Assembly (NCBI RefSeq): GCF_900109515.1
Contig: NZ_FOBD01000005.1
Location: forward strand, 124,001-188,000
DNA from: Paenibacillus sp. OK003
GTDB taxonomy: Bacteria > Bacillota > Bacilli > Paenibacillales > Paenibacillaceae
DNA length: 64,000 bases
Direction: 5' to 3'
This document shows, piece by piece, positions 53,226 to 60,577 of the stretch. The notes beneath the pieces were generated by a model that was not told the origin of the DNA, did not search any database, and saw only the letters and a list, made by a program, of their open reading frames with translations. How positions within the stretch are numbered: position 1 is the stretch's first letter; each line of letters opens with the position of its first letter. The position numbers were made by a program, and so were the translations under genes.

Positions 53226-53939
53226 ATGAGACCGAAACAGATTTTGATTATTGAAGACGAAGAGTCCATTCGCGACATCCTGTCCTATTCTTTACGCAAG
53301 GAAGGATTTGAGATGACCGAAGCGGCAACAGGCAGAGAGGGCCTGGAGCTGCTCAGGGAGTCCAGACCAGACTTGATCCTGCTCGACCTGATGCTGCCGG
53401 ATATGAGCGGGTTCGATGTGTGCAGACAGCTTTCCGTGAATTCGAAGATTCCCGTAATTATGATTACGGCGAAGTCCGATATGCTGGACAAGGTGCTCGG
53501 CATGGAGCTGGGGGCGGACGATTATATTACCAAGCCATTCGACATTCGTGAGGTGGTTGTGCGCATTCGGGCCATTTTCCGCCGGATTGATCTTATCAGC
53601 GAGACGCTGGAGAATCAGTCCTATGAAGTGGTACGGCTTGGCAGACATATTGAGATCCGCAAGGATGAGCGTGAAGTTTGGAAAGATGGGGAACGCGCCG
53701 GACTGACCAATAAGGAGTATGATCTGCTCTTATATTTGGTCAACCATCACCGCAAAGTACATACAAGGTCCGAGTTGCTGGATAAAGTGTGGGGATTTGA
53801 TTTTCCCGGAGATACCCGGACGGTAGACATTCATATTCAGCGTATCCGCAAGAAGCTGGATAGCGGGGAGCAGGGGATTTCACTTATTGAGACGGTCTTC
53901 GGCGTGGGTTACAAACTGAATATTCAGGTGCATACATGA
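53226..53939 (+). CDS. OmpR/PhoB-type response regulator
   Basis: 237 residues. The receiver domain has IIEDEES (acid pair), DLILLDLMLPDMSG (phospho-acceptor Asp) and MITAKSD (Lys). The C-terminal winged helix (about 140-235) includes LTNKEYDLLLYLVNHHRKVHTRSELLDKVWGFDFPGDTRTVDIHIQRIRKKL. It overlaps the kinase gene by ATGA. Likely target: the downstream ABC export genes, a common arrangement for antibiotic-sensing systems. Confidence 0.95.
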   Translation: MRPKQILIIEDEESIRDILSYSLRKEGFEMTEAATGREGLELLRESRPDLILLDLMLPDMSGFDVCRQLSVNSKIPVIMITAKSDMLDKVLGMELGADDYITKPFDIREVVVRIRAIFRRIDLISETLENQSYEVVRLGRHIEIRKDEREVWKDGERAGLTNKEYDLLLYLVNHHRKVHTRSELLDKVWGFDFPGDTRTVDIHIQRIRKKLDSGEQGISLIETVFGVGYKLNIQVHT

Positions 53940-55399
53940 AGTGGACGATCCAGTTCAAAATGGTCGTTCTTTTCTCGGTCATCGTATTTATTGGTTTTTC
54001 GGCCTTGCTCATTATTTCGAATAAAGTGGGTGAGGAGAACATGTACAGGGAAGTGCAGGAGGACATGGTGCAATCCAAAAAAAATCTGGATATCGCGCTC
54101 AATCAATACTTCCTGATTCATAATAAACGGATTAGTGAGGACTCCCTGGGAACAGGGAATCGGGACCTCGCAGAACAGATCGGCTCCGCAGTAGGCGGCA
54201 AGGTCATAGTCTATCGGTCTGATGGCACTCCGTTTAGCAACGTGGGTGCGGAGGCGAAGCTGGCTGCTGCTCAAACCTCTGATCTACAGGCTGCCATGAA
54301 ATCAAAGATCGCCTATACAACCGTGGTGGACAAAGGCAGAGTAACAGGGAATCTGTCCTTTCCTGTGCTGTCGGAGGGGAGTATCCTTGGCATTATTCAG
54401 CTGGAAAGGGATTATACGGATCTGTTCAAGCGGCATCTGCGCTTTCAGAACACCATCAAGGGCTTTGCAGCCGTTATTTTTGTGTTTGTTTTCATTGGAT
54501 CTGTCTTTATTTCACGCCAGATTACGAAGCCGATTCGTGTGCTGACAAAACGTTCAGCCGAAGTTGCACAAGGCAGCCTGAATGCAGACATCCACATCTC
54601 AACGAAGGATGAGATTGGAGAGCTGGCTTCCAGCTTTACCGTCATGATTGCTCGGGTAAAGGAGCAGATTGACGTGATTGAGAGAGAACGGGATGAGGTC
54701 AAGCATTTACAGGCACGCAACAAGGTTTTTTTTGACAATGTGACGCATGAATTAAAGACACCGCTGACCACGATACTGGGGTATGCTCAGATTTTGCGGG
54801 ATAATGGATTTACGGATCAAGCGTTCTTCGATAAAGGGTTGAAATATATTATCAACGAGAGCCAACGCCTCAACGTCATGGTTGCGGATATCCTGGAAGT
54901 AACTGTATCATCCACACCGATTCAGACCTTTCGTTTTGAGCGGGTGAATGTATCGAATATTATTCGGGAAGCCTGCGAAGACATGTCCATCAAGGCGGGC
55001 AAGTACAATATTGGCATTCGCTATGAGCTGGAAGAATTGCTGTATGTCCAGGGGGACTGGAACAAGCTCAAGGAAGTTTTTTTGAATGTGCTGGATAACT
55101 CGGTCAAATACGGGAATGTGAATTCCATCATTCAGGTCCAATCGTTTCGACTGGGGGATTCGGTAGCCATACTGATTCGTGATGAAGGAGAAGGCATTCC
55201 GGAGGAAGCGCTGAAGCATGTATTTGAACCCTTTTACCGGGATAATGGGATGAACAGGACAGAGAAGGGAAGCGCGGGGCTAGGCTTGTCCATTGTGAAA
55301 AACACGGTGGAGCAGCATGGGGGAACGGTGGAAATGAAGAGTATATTGAACAAGGGAACACAGGTGAATATCAGTCTGCCTGGAGAATCGGACGTATGA
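53936..55399 (+). CDS. Membrane sensor histidine kinase
   Basis: 487 residues. The first membrane helix is about 8-28, followed by an extracellular sensor domain of about 140 residues with a Cache-like look (SKKNLDIALNQYFLIHNKRISEDSLG). The second helix is about 170-190 (FAAVIFVFVFIGSVFIS), then HAMP (RQITKPIRVLTKRSAEVAQGSLNADI). The dimerisation box is FFDNVTHELKTPLTTILGY with the phospho-His. The ATPase domain has NVLDNSVKYG (N box), RDEGEGIPEEALKHVFEPFYR and GSAGLGLSIVKN. Partner of the preceding regulator; it overlaps the next gene by ATGA. Confidence 0.95.
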   Translation: MKWTIQFKMVVLFSVIVFIGFSALLIISNKVGEENMYREVQEDMVQSKKNLDIALNQYFLIHNKRISEDSLGTGNRDLAEQIGSAVGGKVIVYRSDGTPFSNVGAEAKLAAAQTSDLQAAMKSKIAYTTVVDKGRVTGNLSFPVLSEGSILGIIQLERDYTDLFKRHLRFQNTIKGFAAVIFVFVFIGSVFISRQITKPIRVLTKRSAEVAQGSLNADIHISTKDEIGELASSFTVMIARVKEQIDVIERERDEVKHLQARNKVFFDNVTHELKTPLTTILGYAQILRDNGFTDQAFFDKGLKYIINESQRLNVMVADILEVTVSSTPIQTFRFERVNVSNIIREACEDMSIKAGKYNIGIRYELEELLYVQGDWNKLKEVFLNVLDNSVKYGNVNSIIQVQSFRLGDSVAILIRDEGEGIPEEALKHVFEPFYRDNGMNRTEKGSAGLGLSIVKNTVEQHGGTVEMKSILNKGTQVNISLPGESDV

Positions 55400-56553
55400 A
55401 GAAACGAGGATTTTGGAGCAGATATCGCGATATGCTTATGTTATCCGGTTTGCTGATTGTATTTGTCGGAGGTATCTTTGGCATTGGTAGTCTGTTCAGC
55501 ATTGGACATGGGAAGCCCAGAACCGTCATTCTGCCGGATAAACAGTTCAATAGCCGTCTCGCCCCGCCGCCAAGCAGCACCATTCAGATTGAGTCGGCTA
55601 CCAAGCTGCCCAATGACTTTGCCATTTATGATTTTGAGGTAGCTGATTCCAACACGGTTATATTGAATCGGCCGGATCGTTCCTATACCGGGATCAAACT
55701 GTCACAGCTGCATATGGATGATAATCTCTTGAAGGACATCGCCACAAATACAGAGTATGGCATTAGCCTGAGTCCGGATCGGAGCAAGCTGATTTATTCC
55801 CAATACCGATCGACTCAGGCGCAGAAGACAACCTATGAATATGACATGAAAACAGGAGAACATCGCAAGCTGAAGAATGACAACTCCTATTCACGCGTCT
55901 TTGTAGGCAATGAATCCTACATCGGATATGATGATCTGGTGTTCAACATGGTGGAGCTAAAGACAGGAAAGAAACATGAATTGTACAGTTATGATGAGTT
56001 GGTTGCCAAGGTTGCACAGACGAGCAACATTTCAAGTGCGGATGATACCCTGATTATGCTGGATTTATATGAAATCAGCCGGGATCTGTCACGGGTGTAT
56101 GTGCTGGTTAAATTGAAAGAAAATTACGCCGTCTATAGCTTCTCTCTGAACGATAGAAATGATATCACTGCATACACCCCTGCCCAGGATATCCAGCAGT
56201 TCAAGGTGTTGAAGAATGGGGACATGCTGATTCAGGGTATGATTAACAACGAACAAGGACTATACAGATATCGAGCGGATACGAAGAAGTTTGAGCTGCT
56301 GGTCAAAGGGCCTATCTGGAGCTTCGATCTGGATGAGGAGGAGTCCCGCATTGCCTATTTTTTGACACTCGAAGGACAGAAGAATGAGGTGCACATTGCC
56401 TATCTGAATGACCGGAAGCTGGGGTCCGATACGGTTATCTACCGGAATATCGATTACTTTATCAAGTTGAAATGGAATGACAGCAATCTCTTTGTTGTCG
56501 GGAGCTCTATGGAAAAAAGCGAGTTATATCGGTTTAGCTTCCGTGCTTGGTAA
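55396..56553 (+). CDS. Membrane-anchored propeller-like protein co-expressed with the two-component system
   Basis: 385 residues, no family recognised. One N-terminal membrane helix (MLMLSGLLIVFVGGIFGIGSLFSIG, about 12-36); the rest is expected outside the cell. The exterior part contains repeating four-strand-like units (GISLSPDRSKLIYSQYRSTQAQKTTYEYDMKTGEHRKL, SRDLSRVYVLVKLKENYAVYSFSL, GDMLIQGMINNEQGLYRYRADTKKFELL), suggesting a beta-propeller of TolB/WD-like type. The ATGA overlap with the kinase gene makes it likely to be an accessory sensor or regulator of that system. Confidence 0.72.
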   Translation: MKKRGFWSRYRDMLMLSGLLIVFVGGIFGIGSLFSIGHGKPRTVILPDKQFNSRLAPPPSSTIQIESATKLPNDFAIYDFEVADSNTVILNRPDRSYTGIKLSQLHMDDNLLKDIATNTEYGISLSPDRSKLIYSQYRSTQAQKTTYEYDMKTGEHRKLKNDNSYSRVFVGNESYIGYDDLVFNMVELKTGKKHELYSYDELVAKVAQTSNISSADDTLIMLDLYEISRDLSRVYVLVKLKENYAVYSFSLNDRNDITAYTPAQDIQQFKVLKNGDMLIQGMINNEQGLYRYRADTKKFELLVKGPIWSFDLDEEESRIAYFLTLEGQKNEVHIAYLNDRKLGSDTVIYRNIDYFIKLKWNDSNLFVVGSSMEKSELYRFSFRAW

Positions 56554-56725
56554 AGATGTGAATATGGAATGCTCAGATACTAGGGTCCTATGGAATGAAG
56601 TCGCTATGTTAAGGACTGAACCCATAGGGTCTTTTTGTGATTTGAACATGTTGCATAAATCCAAAGAAGGCCATTCGATCCAATGGTGTAAAAGGCTGAT
56701 TTTACAAATTGGATACAAGTCCAGA

Positions 56726-56753
56726 TTGGACCGATACATCTGATGGCTATAAT
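56726..56753 (+). promoter_or_regulatory. Promoter for the MacAB-like export genes
   Basis: TTGGAC (56726-56731), 16 bases, TATAAT (56748-56753), after a weak terminator-like hairpin (CCTATGG / CCATAGG, 56587-56630). The export genes can thus be expressed separately from the sensor genes. Confidence 0.5.
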
Positions 56754-56790
56754 TACCTCTATTATATCGATGAGAGAGGAAGCCGGATTC

Positions 56791-57495
56791 ATGCTGCGAG
56801 TTGAACAGGTATCACACACGTTCCGCAATGCACAAGGGAATGTTCCCGTATTGCAGGACATTAACATATCCGTGGGTAAGGGTGAGATGGTTGCACTGCT
56901 GGGAAGCTCCGGTTCAGGCAAGTCGACGTTATTGCATCTGATGGCAGGTCTGATGAAGCCGGACACAGGCAAGATCCTTATTGCAGATCAGGATATTGTA
57001 CGTATGAGTGAGAACCGACTGGCGGAATTTCGCAGGACACATATTGGCTTTATTTTTCAGGCGTATGAGCTGCTGGCGAACCTGACCATTCGGGAAAATG
57101 TGGAGCTGCCGCTCGTGTTTCAGGGCATTCGCCCATCACGGCGTAAGCAAAAGGCGATGCACCTGCTGGAACAGGTTGGTCTTGTCGATAAGTCCGAATT
57201 ATTCCCGTCCCAGCTATCGGGAGGGCAGCAGCAGCGTGTCAGCATTGCGCGTTCACTGATTACGGAACCGTCCGTCATATTCGCAGACGAGCCTACCGGG
57301 AATCTGGATACGCGAACGGAGGAAGAGATTATTTCCATTTTGCAACAGCTGAATCGGGAGATGCATACAACATTCGTTATTGTCACGCATGAGGCTGAAG
57401 TGGCGGAGCAGATGCAGGTTGTCATTACATTGCAGGACGGATGCTTGGTGGAAAGTGGCCCGTCCAAGGCAATAGAGCAAGGAGAGCGGTTGTGA
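56791..57495 (+). CDS. MacB-type ABC transporter ATPase
   Basis: 234 residues from ATG 56791, with AGGAAG upstream; earlier in-frame ATGs lack a ribosome site. Walker A GSSGSGKST, Q-loop IFQAYELLANL, signature LSGGQQQR, Walker B VIFADEPTGNLDT, H-loop VTHEAEVA: the LolD/MacB/SalX family. It energises the following FtsX-type membrane protein. GTGA overlap with the next gene. Confidence 0.93.
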   Translation: MLRVEQVSHTFRNAQGNVPVLQDINISVGKGEMVALLGSSGSGKSTLLHLMAGLMKPDTGKILIADQDIVRMSENRLAEFRRTHIGFIFQAYELLANLTIRENVELPLVFQGIRPSRRKQKAMHLLEQVGLVDKSELFPSQLSGGQQQRVSIARSLITEPSVIFADEPTGNLDTRTEEEIISILQQLNREMHTTFVIVTHEAEVAEQMQVVITLQDGCLVESGPSKAIEQGERL

Positions 57496-58856
57496 GAGTT
57501 CTGGATGTGTTGCGAATGTCATGGGGACAGATTGTGCGCAGGAAGGTGGTTACTCTACTGTGCATGATTGGTCTGTCCATCGGCTGTGCGGCCATGATTA
57601 TCGCATTAAGCGTGGGGCAGTCGGTACAGGTCTATGGTGAGAAAACGTTAAACGAGAATTACAAAATGGATGAGATTACAGTATCTCCCAATGAGGGGAT
57701 CGGTTCGAGCGGAAGCAATGGGCAGACGTCCACCTTCGAACGAGGAGCGCTGACGGCTCGAAAAATCGATATTATCGCCAGCCTTCCGCATGTTGTCGCT
57801 GTTGCTCCGATGTTGAAGCTGGATATGCTGGAGATGGCTACATTGGATGGCAAAAGTTCCAATGTGGAAGTCATCGGTACAGAGCTTGGATCATTGAGTC
57901 GTTTTGGCTACCGTTTTGACAAAGGCGGGGCATCGGGGATCAGCGGAGCCGCTATTGTGAATTACGGTGCAACCTTTGGACTTGTGGACGCCGAGGTGAT
58001 CCGCGAACTGAACAAAAAGCTCATGGAGGATTCGTTTAATGACGAGTTTTTGCAGCAGTACATGGCATTGATGTCTACCCAAACCGAGCTGTTTCAGGCA
58101 CAGTTTAACCTGAAATATCAGGACATGAATGATTCGTCCAAAACCAAAACAAGTTCCCCTTTGCGAGTGACGGGTGTGCTGAAAGTACCTGGGGGCATGA
58201 GTGAGAACAATGCCATGTATGACAAAAAAGTCTATGTCTCCCTCGAAACCGCCCGAATGCTCGCTGAACAGTTCCAGAGCAGTCAGGCACAGGCCGCGGC
58301 AGCAGGAAGGTTGAACTCGGCACTCGTGAAGGTAGAGGACAAGAAGTATTTGGCACAGGTGCAGGAGCAGATTAAGAAACTGACGCTGATGACAGACAGC
58401 AATCTGTATCAGGAGCAGGCGATGAAGGAGCAGCTCGGCATGTACCAGAAGGCTGCTATGGGCATTGGGATATTCGTCATGCTGCTGGCTTCGCTGTCCA
58501 TTATTGTCGCGATGATCATGTCCACACATCAGCGCCGCAAACAGATTGGCGTTATGAAGGTGCTGGGAGCTAATCTGTGGCAGATCAGGCAGATGTTCAT
58601 TACTGAAGCTGCTGTACTTGGAGTGTTGGGCGGCATTGTGGGTGTCTTCATCGCTTACGGAGCCATCCAGGGGGTGAATGGACTGCTCCAAGGACAAATC
58701 TCGATGGAGGCAAGCACAACTCTCCAAGTGGTTATTGAGACGTCGGCCCTGCCTGCTGGTATAGCGTTTGCGGTGTTGACCGGAGTACTCTCGGGAATCT
58801 ATCCGGCGATTAGCGCCTCGCGTACGAATGCGTTGCAGGTAATTAAATCGGCATAA
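57492..58856 (+). CDS. MacB/FtsX-type ABC membrane protein
   Basis: 454 residues from GTG 57492, overlapping the ATPase stop (GTGA); the frame is open further upstream inside that gene. First helix about 16-38 (KVVTLLCMIGLSIGCAAMIIALSVG), a large extracellular domain (about 40-320), then three C-terminal helices with the FtsX pattern (MLLASLSIIVAMIMSTHQRRKQIGVMKVLGANLWQIRQMFITEAAVLGVLGGIVGVFIAYG). Together with the ATPase and adaptor it forms a MacAB-like mechanotransmission exporter, usually for peptides or antibiotics. Confidence 0.92.
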   Translation: MRVLDVLRMSWGQIVRRKVVTLLCMIGLSIGCAAMIIALSVGQSVQVYGEKTLNENYKMDEITVSPNEGIGSSGSNGQTSTFERGALTARKIDIIASLPHVVAVAPMLKLDMLEMATLDGKSSNVEVIGTELGSLSRFGYRFDKGGASGISGAAIVNYGATFGLVDAEVIRELNKKLMEDSFNDEFLQQYMALMSTQTELFQAQFNLKYQDMNDSSKTKTSSPLRVTGVLKVPGGMSENNAMYDKKVYVSLETARMLAEQFQSSQAQAAAAGRLNSALVKVEDKKYLAQVQEQIKKLTLMTDSNLYQEQAMKEQLGMYQKAAMGIGIFVMLLASLSIIVAMIMSTHQRRKQIGVMKVLGANLWQIRQMFITEAAVLGVLGGIVGVFIAYGAIQGVNGLLQGQISMEASTTLQVVIETSALPAGIAFAVLTGVLSGIYPAISASRTNALQVIKSA

Positions 58857-58934
58857 ATAAAGCAGAGATACAGGAAAGCACAGTTTATGGATTTAAGGAT
58901 TTAACAGACAGATTCAATGAAGGGACATACGGCA

Positions 58935-60026
58935 ATGAAGAAATCGGCAATAAGCAAATGGATAAAGAGAATCATCCTGATTGGACTGCTCGCAGGCGCT
59001 GGATACTTTCTGTACCAGCAATATAAACCGGTACCCGAAGCGCCCATCGAGGCTCCGCAGCCCATTACATTTGGAGTCACACAGGAGACGATCACGCAGG
59101 AAATTCAGGTCAAAGGCAAGTCGGCTTATGCCAAACAGACGGATGTGTACGCTCCTTTTGCCTCGAAGATAAAGCAGTGGAATGTGGAGAATGGGGAGCC
59201 CATTCACAAGGGAGCCGTCATGTTCTCGCTTGATTCGAAAGCATTGCAGACGGAAGTGCAGCAGTTGGAGACCGATATTGAGAAATCGAGGCTGGAAGCT
59301 CAATTGAATGAGATTGGTCTTACTCAGGGAGAGGGTCCCGAGCAATTGGGGGTTACTGAAGAAGAACGGAAGAAAGCCTTCGCCGAGCGGGAAACAAAAC
59401 GACTGACCAACGAAATGAACAAGGAATCCATCGCTGTGAAGGAGCAGGAGGTTCAGGCCAAGAAAGCGGTCATGGGTTTATCCACCGTGTACGCGCCGGT
59501 ATCCGGTGTGTTTCTGATGAACGATACGGAGACCAAGACACGTATGGTGAGCGAAGGTCAGTATGTGGGTACCATTGTGGACACAGGCAAATTACAATTT
59601 GTGGCGGCCATTAGCGAGCAGGAGCTATTCAAAATCCAAACAGGCATGCCTGTAAGTGTACATATGACGGGAAACAAGGAGGTTCCGTTAACCGGAAAGG
59701 TCATCAAAATCTCCAAGTTTGCCAAAAAGGGAACGGAAACAGATCTGAAACAGCCTTCCCAATTCGATATTGTCATTGATTTGAAGCCAAACGCCAAGCT
59801 GATCGGTGGATTAAGTCTGGAGGGCAAGATTGAAACGCTGCGCAAGGAGAAAGCGACGGTCGTTCCCACGCTGGCGGTCATGCGAGATCAGGATACGGCA
59901 TATGTGATGCTGGATCAGGGCAACGGGCAATATGTACAGCAGACGATTCAAACAGGCATCGAGACAGATGACAAGACTGAAGTATTGAACGGCTTGAAAC
60001 CAGGAGATATTGTTGTGCTTCCATAA
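58935..60026 (+). CDS. Membrane fusion/adaptor protein (HlyD/MacA-like)
   Basis: 363 residues; I prefer ATG 58935 (after AAGGGAC) over ATG 58917. One N-terminal helix (RIILIGLLAGAGYFLYQQY), a biotinyl-lipoyl-like half (YAPFASKIKQWNVENGEPIHKGAVMFSLDSKALQ), an alpha-helical hairpin (QLETDIEKSRLEAQLNEIGL, KKAFAERETKRLTNEMNKESI), and the beta-barrel (VYAPVSGVFLMNDTETKTRMVSEGQYVGTIVD). In Gram-positives such adaptors work with MacB-type exporters on the outside of the membrane. Terminator follows. Confidence 0.9.
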   Translation: MKKSAISKWIKRIILIGLLAGAGYFLYQQYKPVPEAPIEAPQPITFGVTQETITQEIQVKGKSAYAKQTDVYAPFASKIKQWNVENGEPIHKGAVMFSLDSKALQTEVQQLETDIEKSRLEAQLNEIGLTQGEGPEQLGVTEEERKKAFAERETKRLTNEMNKESIAVKEQEVQAKKAVMGLSTVYAPVSGVFLMNDTETKTRMVSEGQYVGTIVDTGKLQFVAAISEQELFKIQTGMPVSVHMTGNKEVPLTGKVIKISKFAKKGTETDLKQPSQFDIVIDLKPNAKLIGGLSLEGKIETLRKEKATVVPTLAVMRDQDTAYVMLDQGNGQYVQQTIQTGIETDDKTEVLNGLKPGDIVVLP

Positions 60027-60058
60027 AAAAGTAGCATGAGAATATGCTATGTCAATTA

Positions 60059-60098
60059 GCTCATTACGGGGGGATAAGCCCGTAATGAGCCTTTTTTA
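60059..60098 (+). terminator. Terminator after the adaptor gene
   Basis: Perfect 12-bp stem GCTCATTACGGG / CCCGTAATGAGC, eight-base loop, then CTTTTTTAT. Confidence 0.92.
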
Positions 60099-60172
60099 TG
60101 GCTTGGGGAGGCACATCTCGGAATTCCTGCCTGATTTATGGAATTAAATATAATAAATTTTAATAAATTCAA

Positions 60173-60201
60173 TTTACAGTAATATTTACATGGAGTATAA
60201 T
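60173..60201 (+). promoter_or_regulatory. Sigma-A promoter of the GH6 cellulase
   Basis: TTTACA (60173-60178), 17 bases, TATAAT (60196-60201). RNA would start near 60208, about 370 bases before the cellulase ATG. Confidence 0.65.
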
Positions 60202-60228
60202 CGATTCATAAGGAGGTGGACACGCGAT

Positions 60229-60294
60229 GTGAGGTTTGTATCGAGGGTAAGCCTTTTTTTAAAACCTCTAAAAGTAAGCGCTTACTTTAATTAA
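60229..60294 (+). CDS. Possible 21-residue leader peptide
   Basis: AAGGAGGTGG (60210-60219) sits within a few bases of the expected transcription start and is followed at nine bases by GTG 60229. This opens a 21-residue basic peptide (MRFVSRVSLFLKPLKVSAYFN). The overlapping ATG at 60227 is immediately followed by TGA. The peptide's last codons cover the palindrome at 60271. It may be a leader peptide, or the ribosome site may protect the transcript. Confidence 0.35.
   Translation: MRFVSRVSLFLKPLKVSAYFN
60271..60288. promoter_or_regulatory. CcpA/LacI-type palindrome before the cellulase
   Basis: AAAGTAAGCGCTTACTTT is a perfect 18-bp palindrome with the CG centre of cre sites, about 65 bases after the transcription start; suited to catabolite roadblock repression. 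Confidence 0.65.
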
Positions 60295-60577
60295 GTCAGA
60301 GCAATGCCTTGAAAGCCGTTCACCAAAGATCACCCGCACACACCTACAGATGTTATCCCCCTTGCTTTGTCCCTTAACCTCAGTGTAAGACACCATTTCT
60401 GTTTCTTGTTTCACACCTTATTGTTGTTGACCTGGCTTGTCCCAATTGAACTACATTCATGGAGGTGAAGTTCCTACAGCTCATCCATACGTTCTCTACC
60501 GTGCATAGCATCTTGCCGACACAGAGGATCAGACATGAGTATATACCCAATCCAAGTACAAGAAAGGTGGAACCCTA

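Larger units (their letters stand above)
60027..60577 (+). other. 551-base leader region of the GH6 cellulase
   Basis: Contains the adaptor terminator (60059), a strong promoter (60173), a possible 21-residue leader peptide (60229), a CcpA/LacI-type palindrome (60271), then about 280 pyrimidine-rich bases before the cellulase start. No larger gene. Confidence 0.6.

Noticed and set aside
57891..58727. 278-codon open frame antisense to the FtsX-type permease
   Set aside because: His/Cys/Leu-rich low-information sequence with no ribosome site, opposite a well-supported gene.
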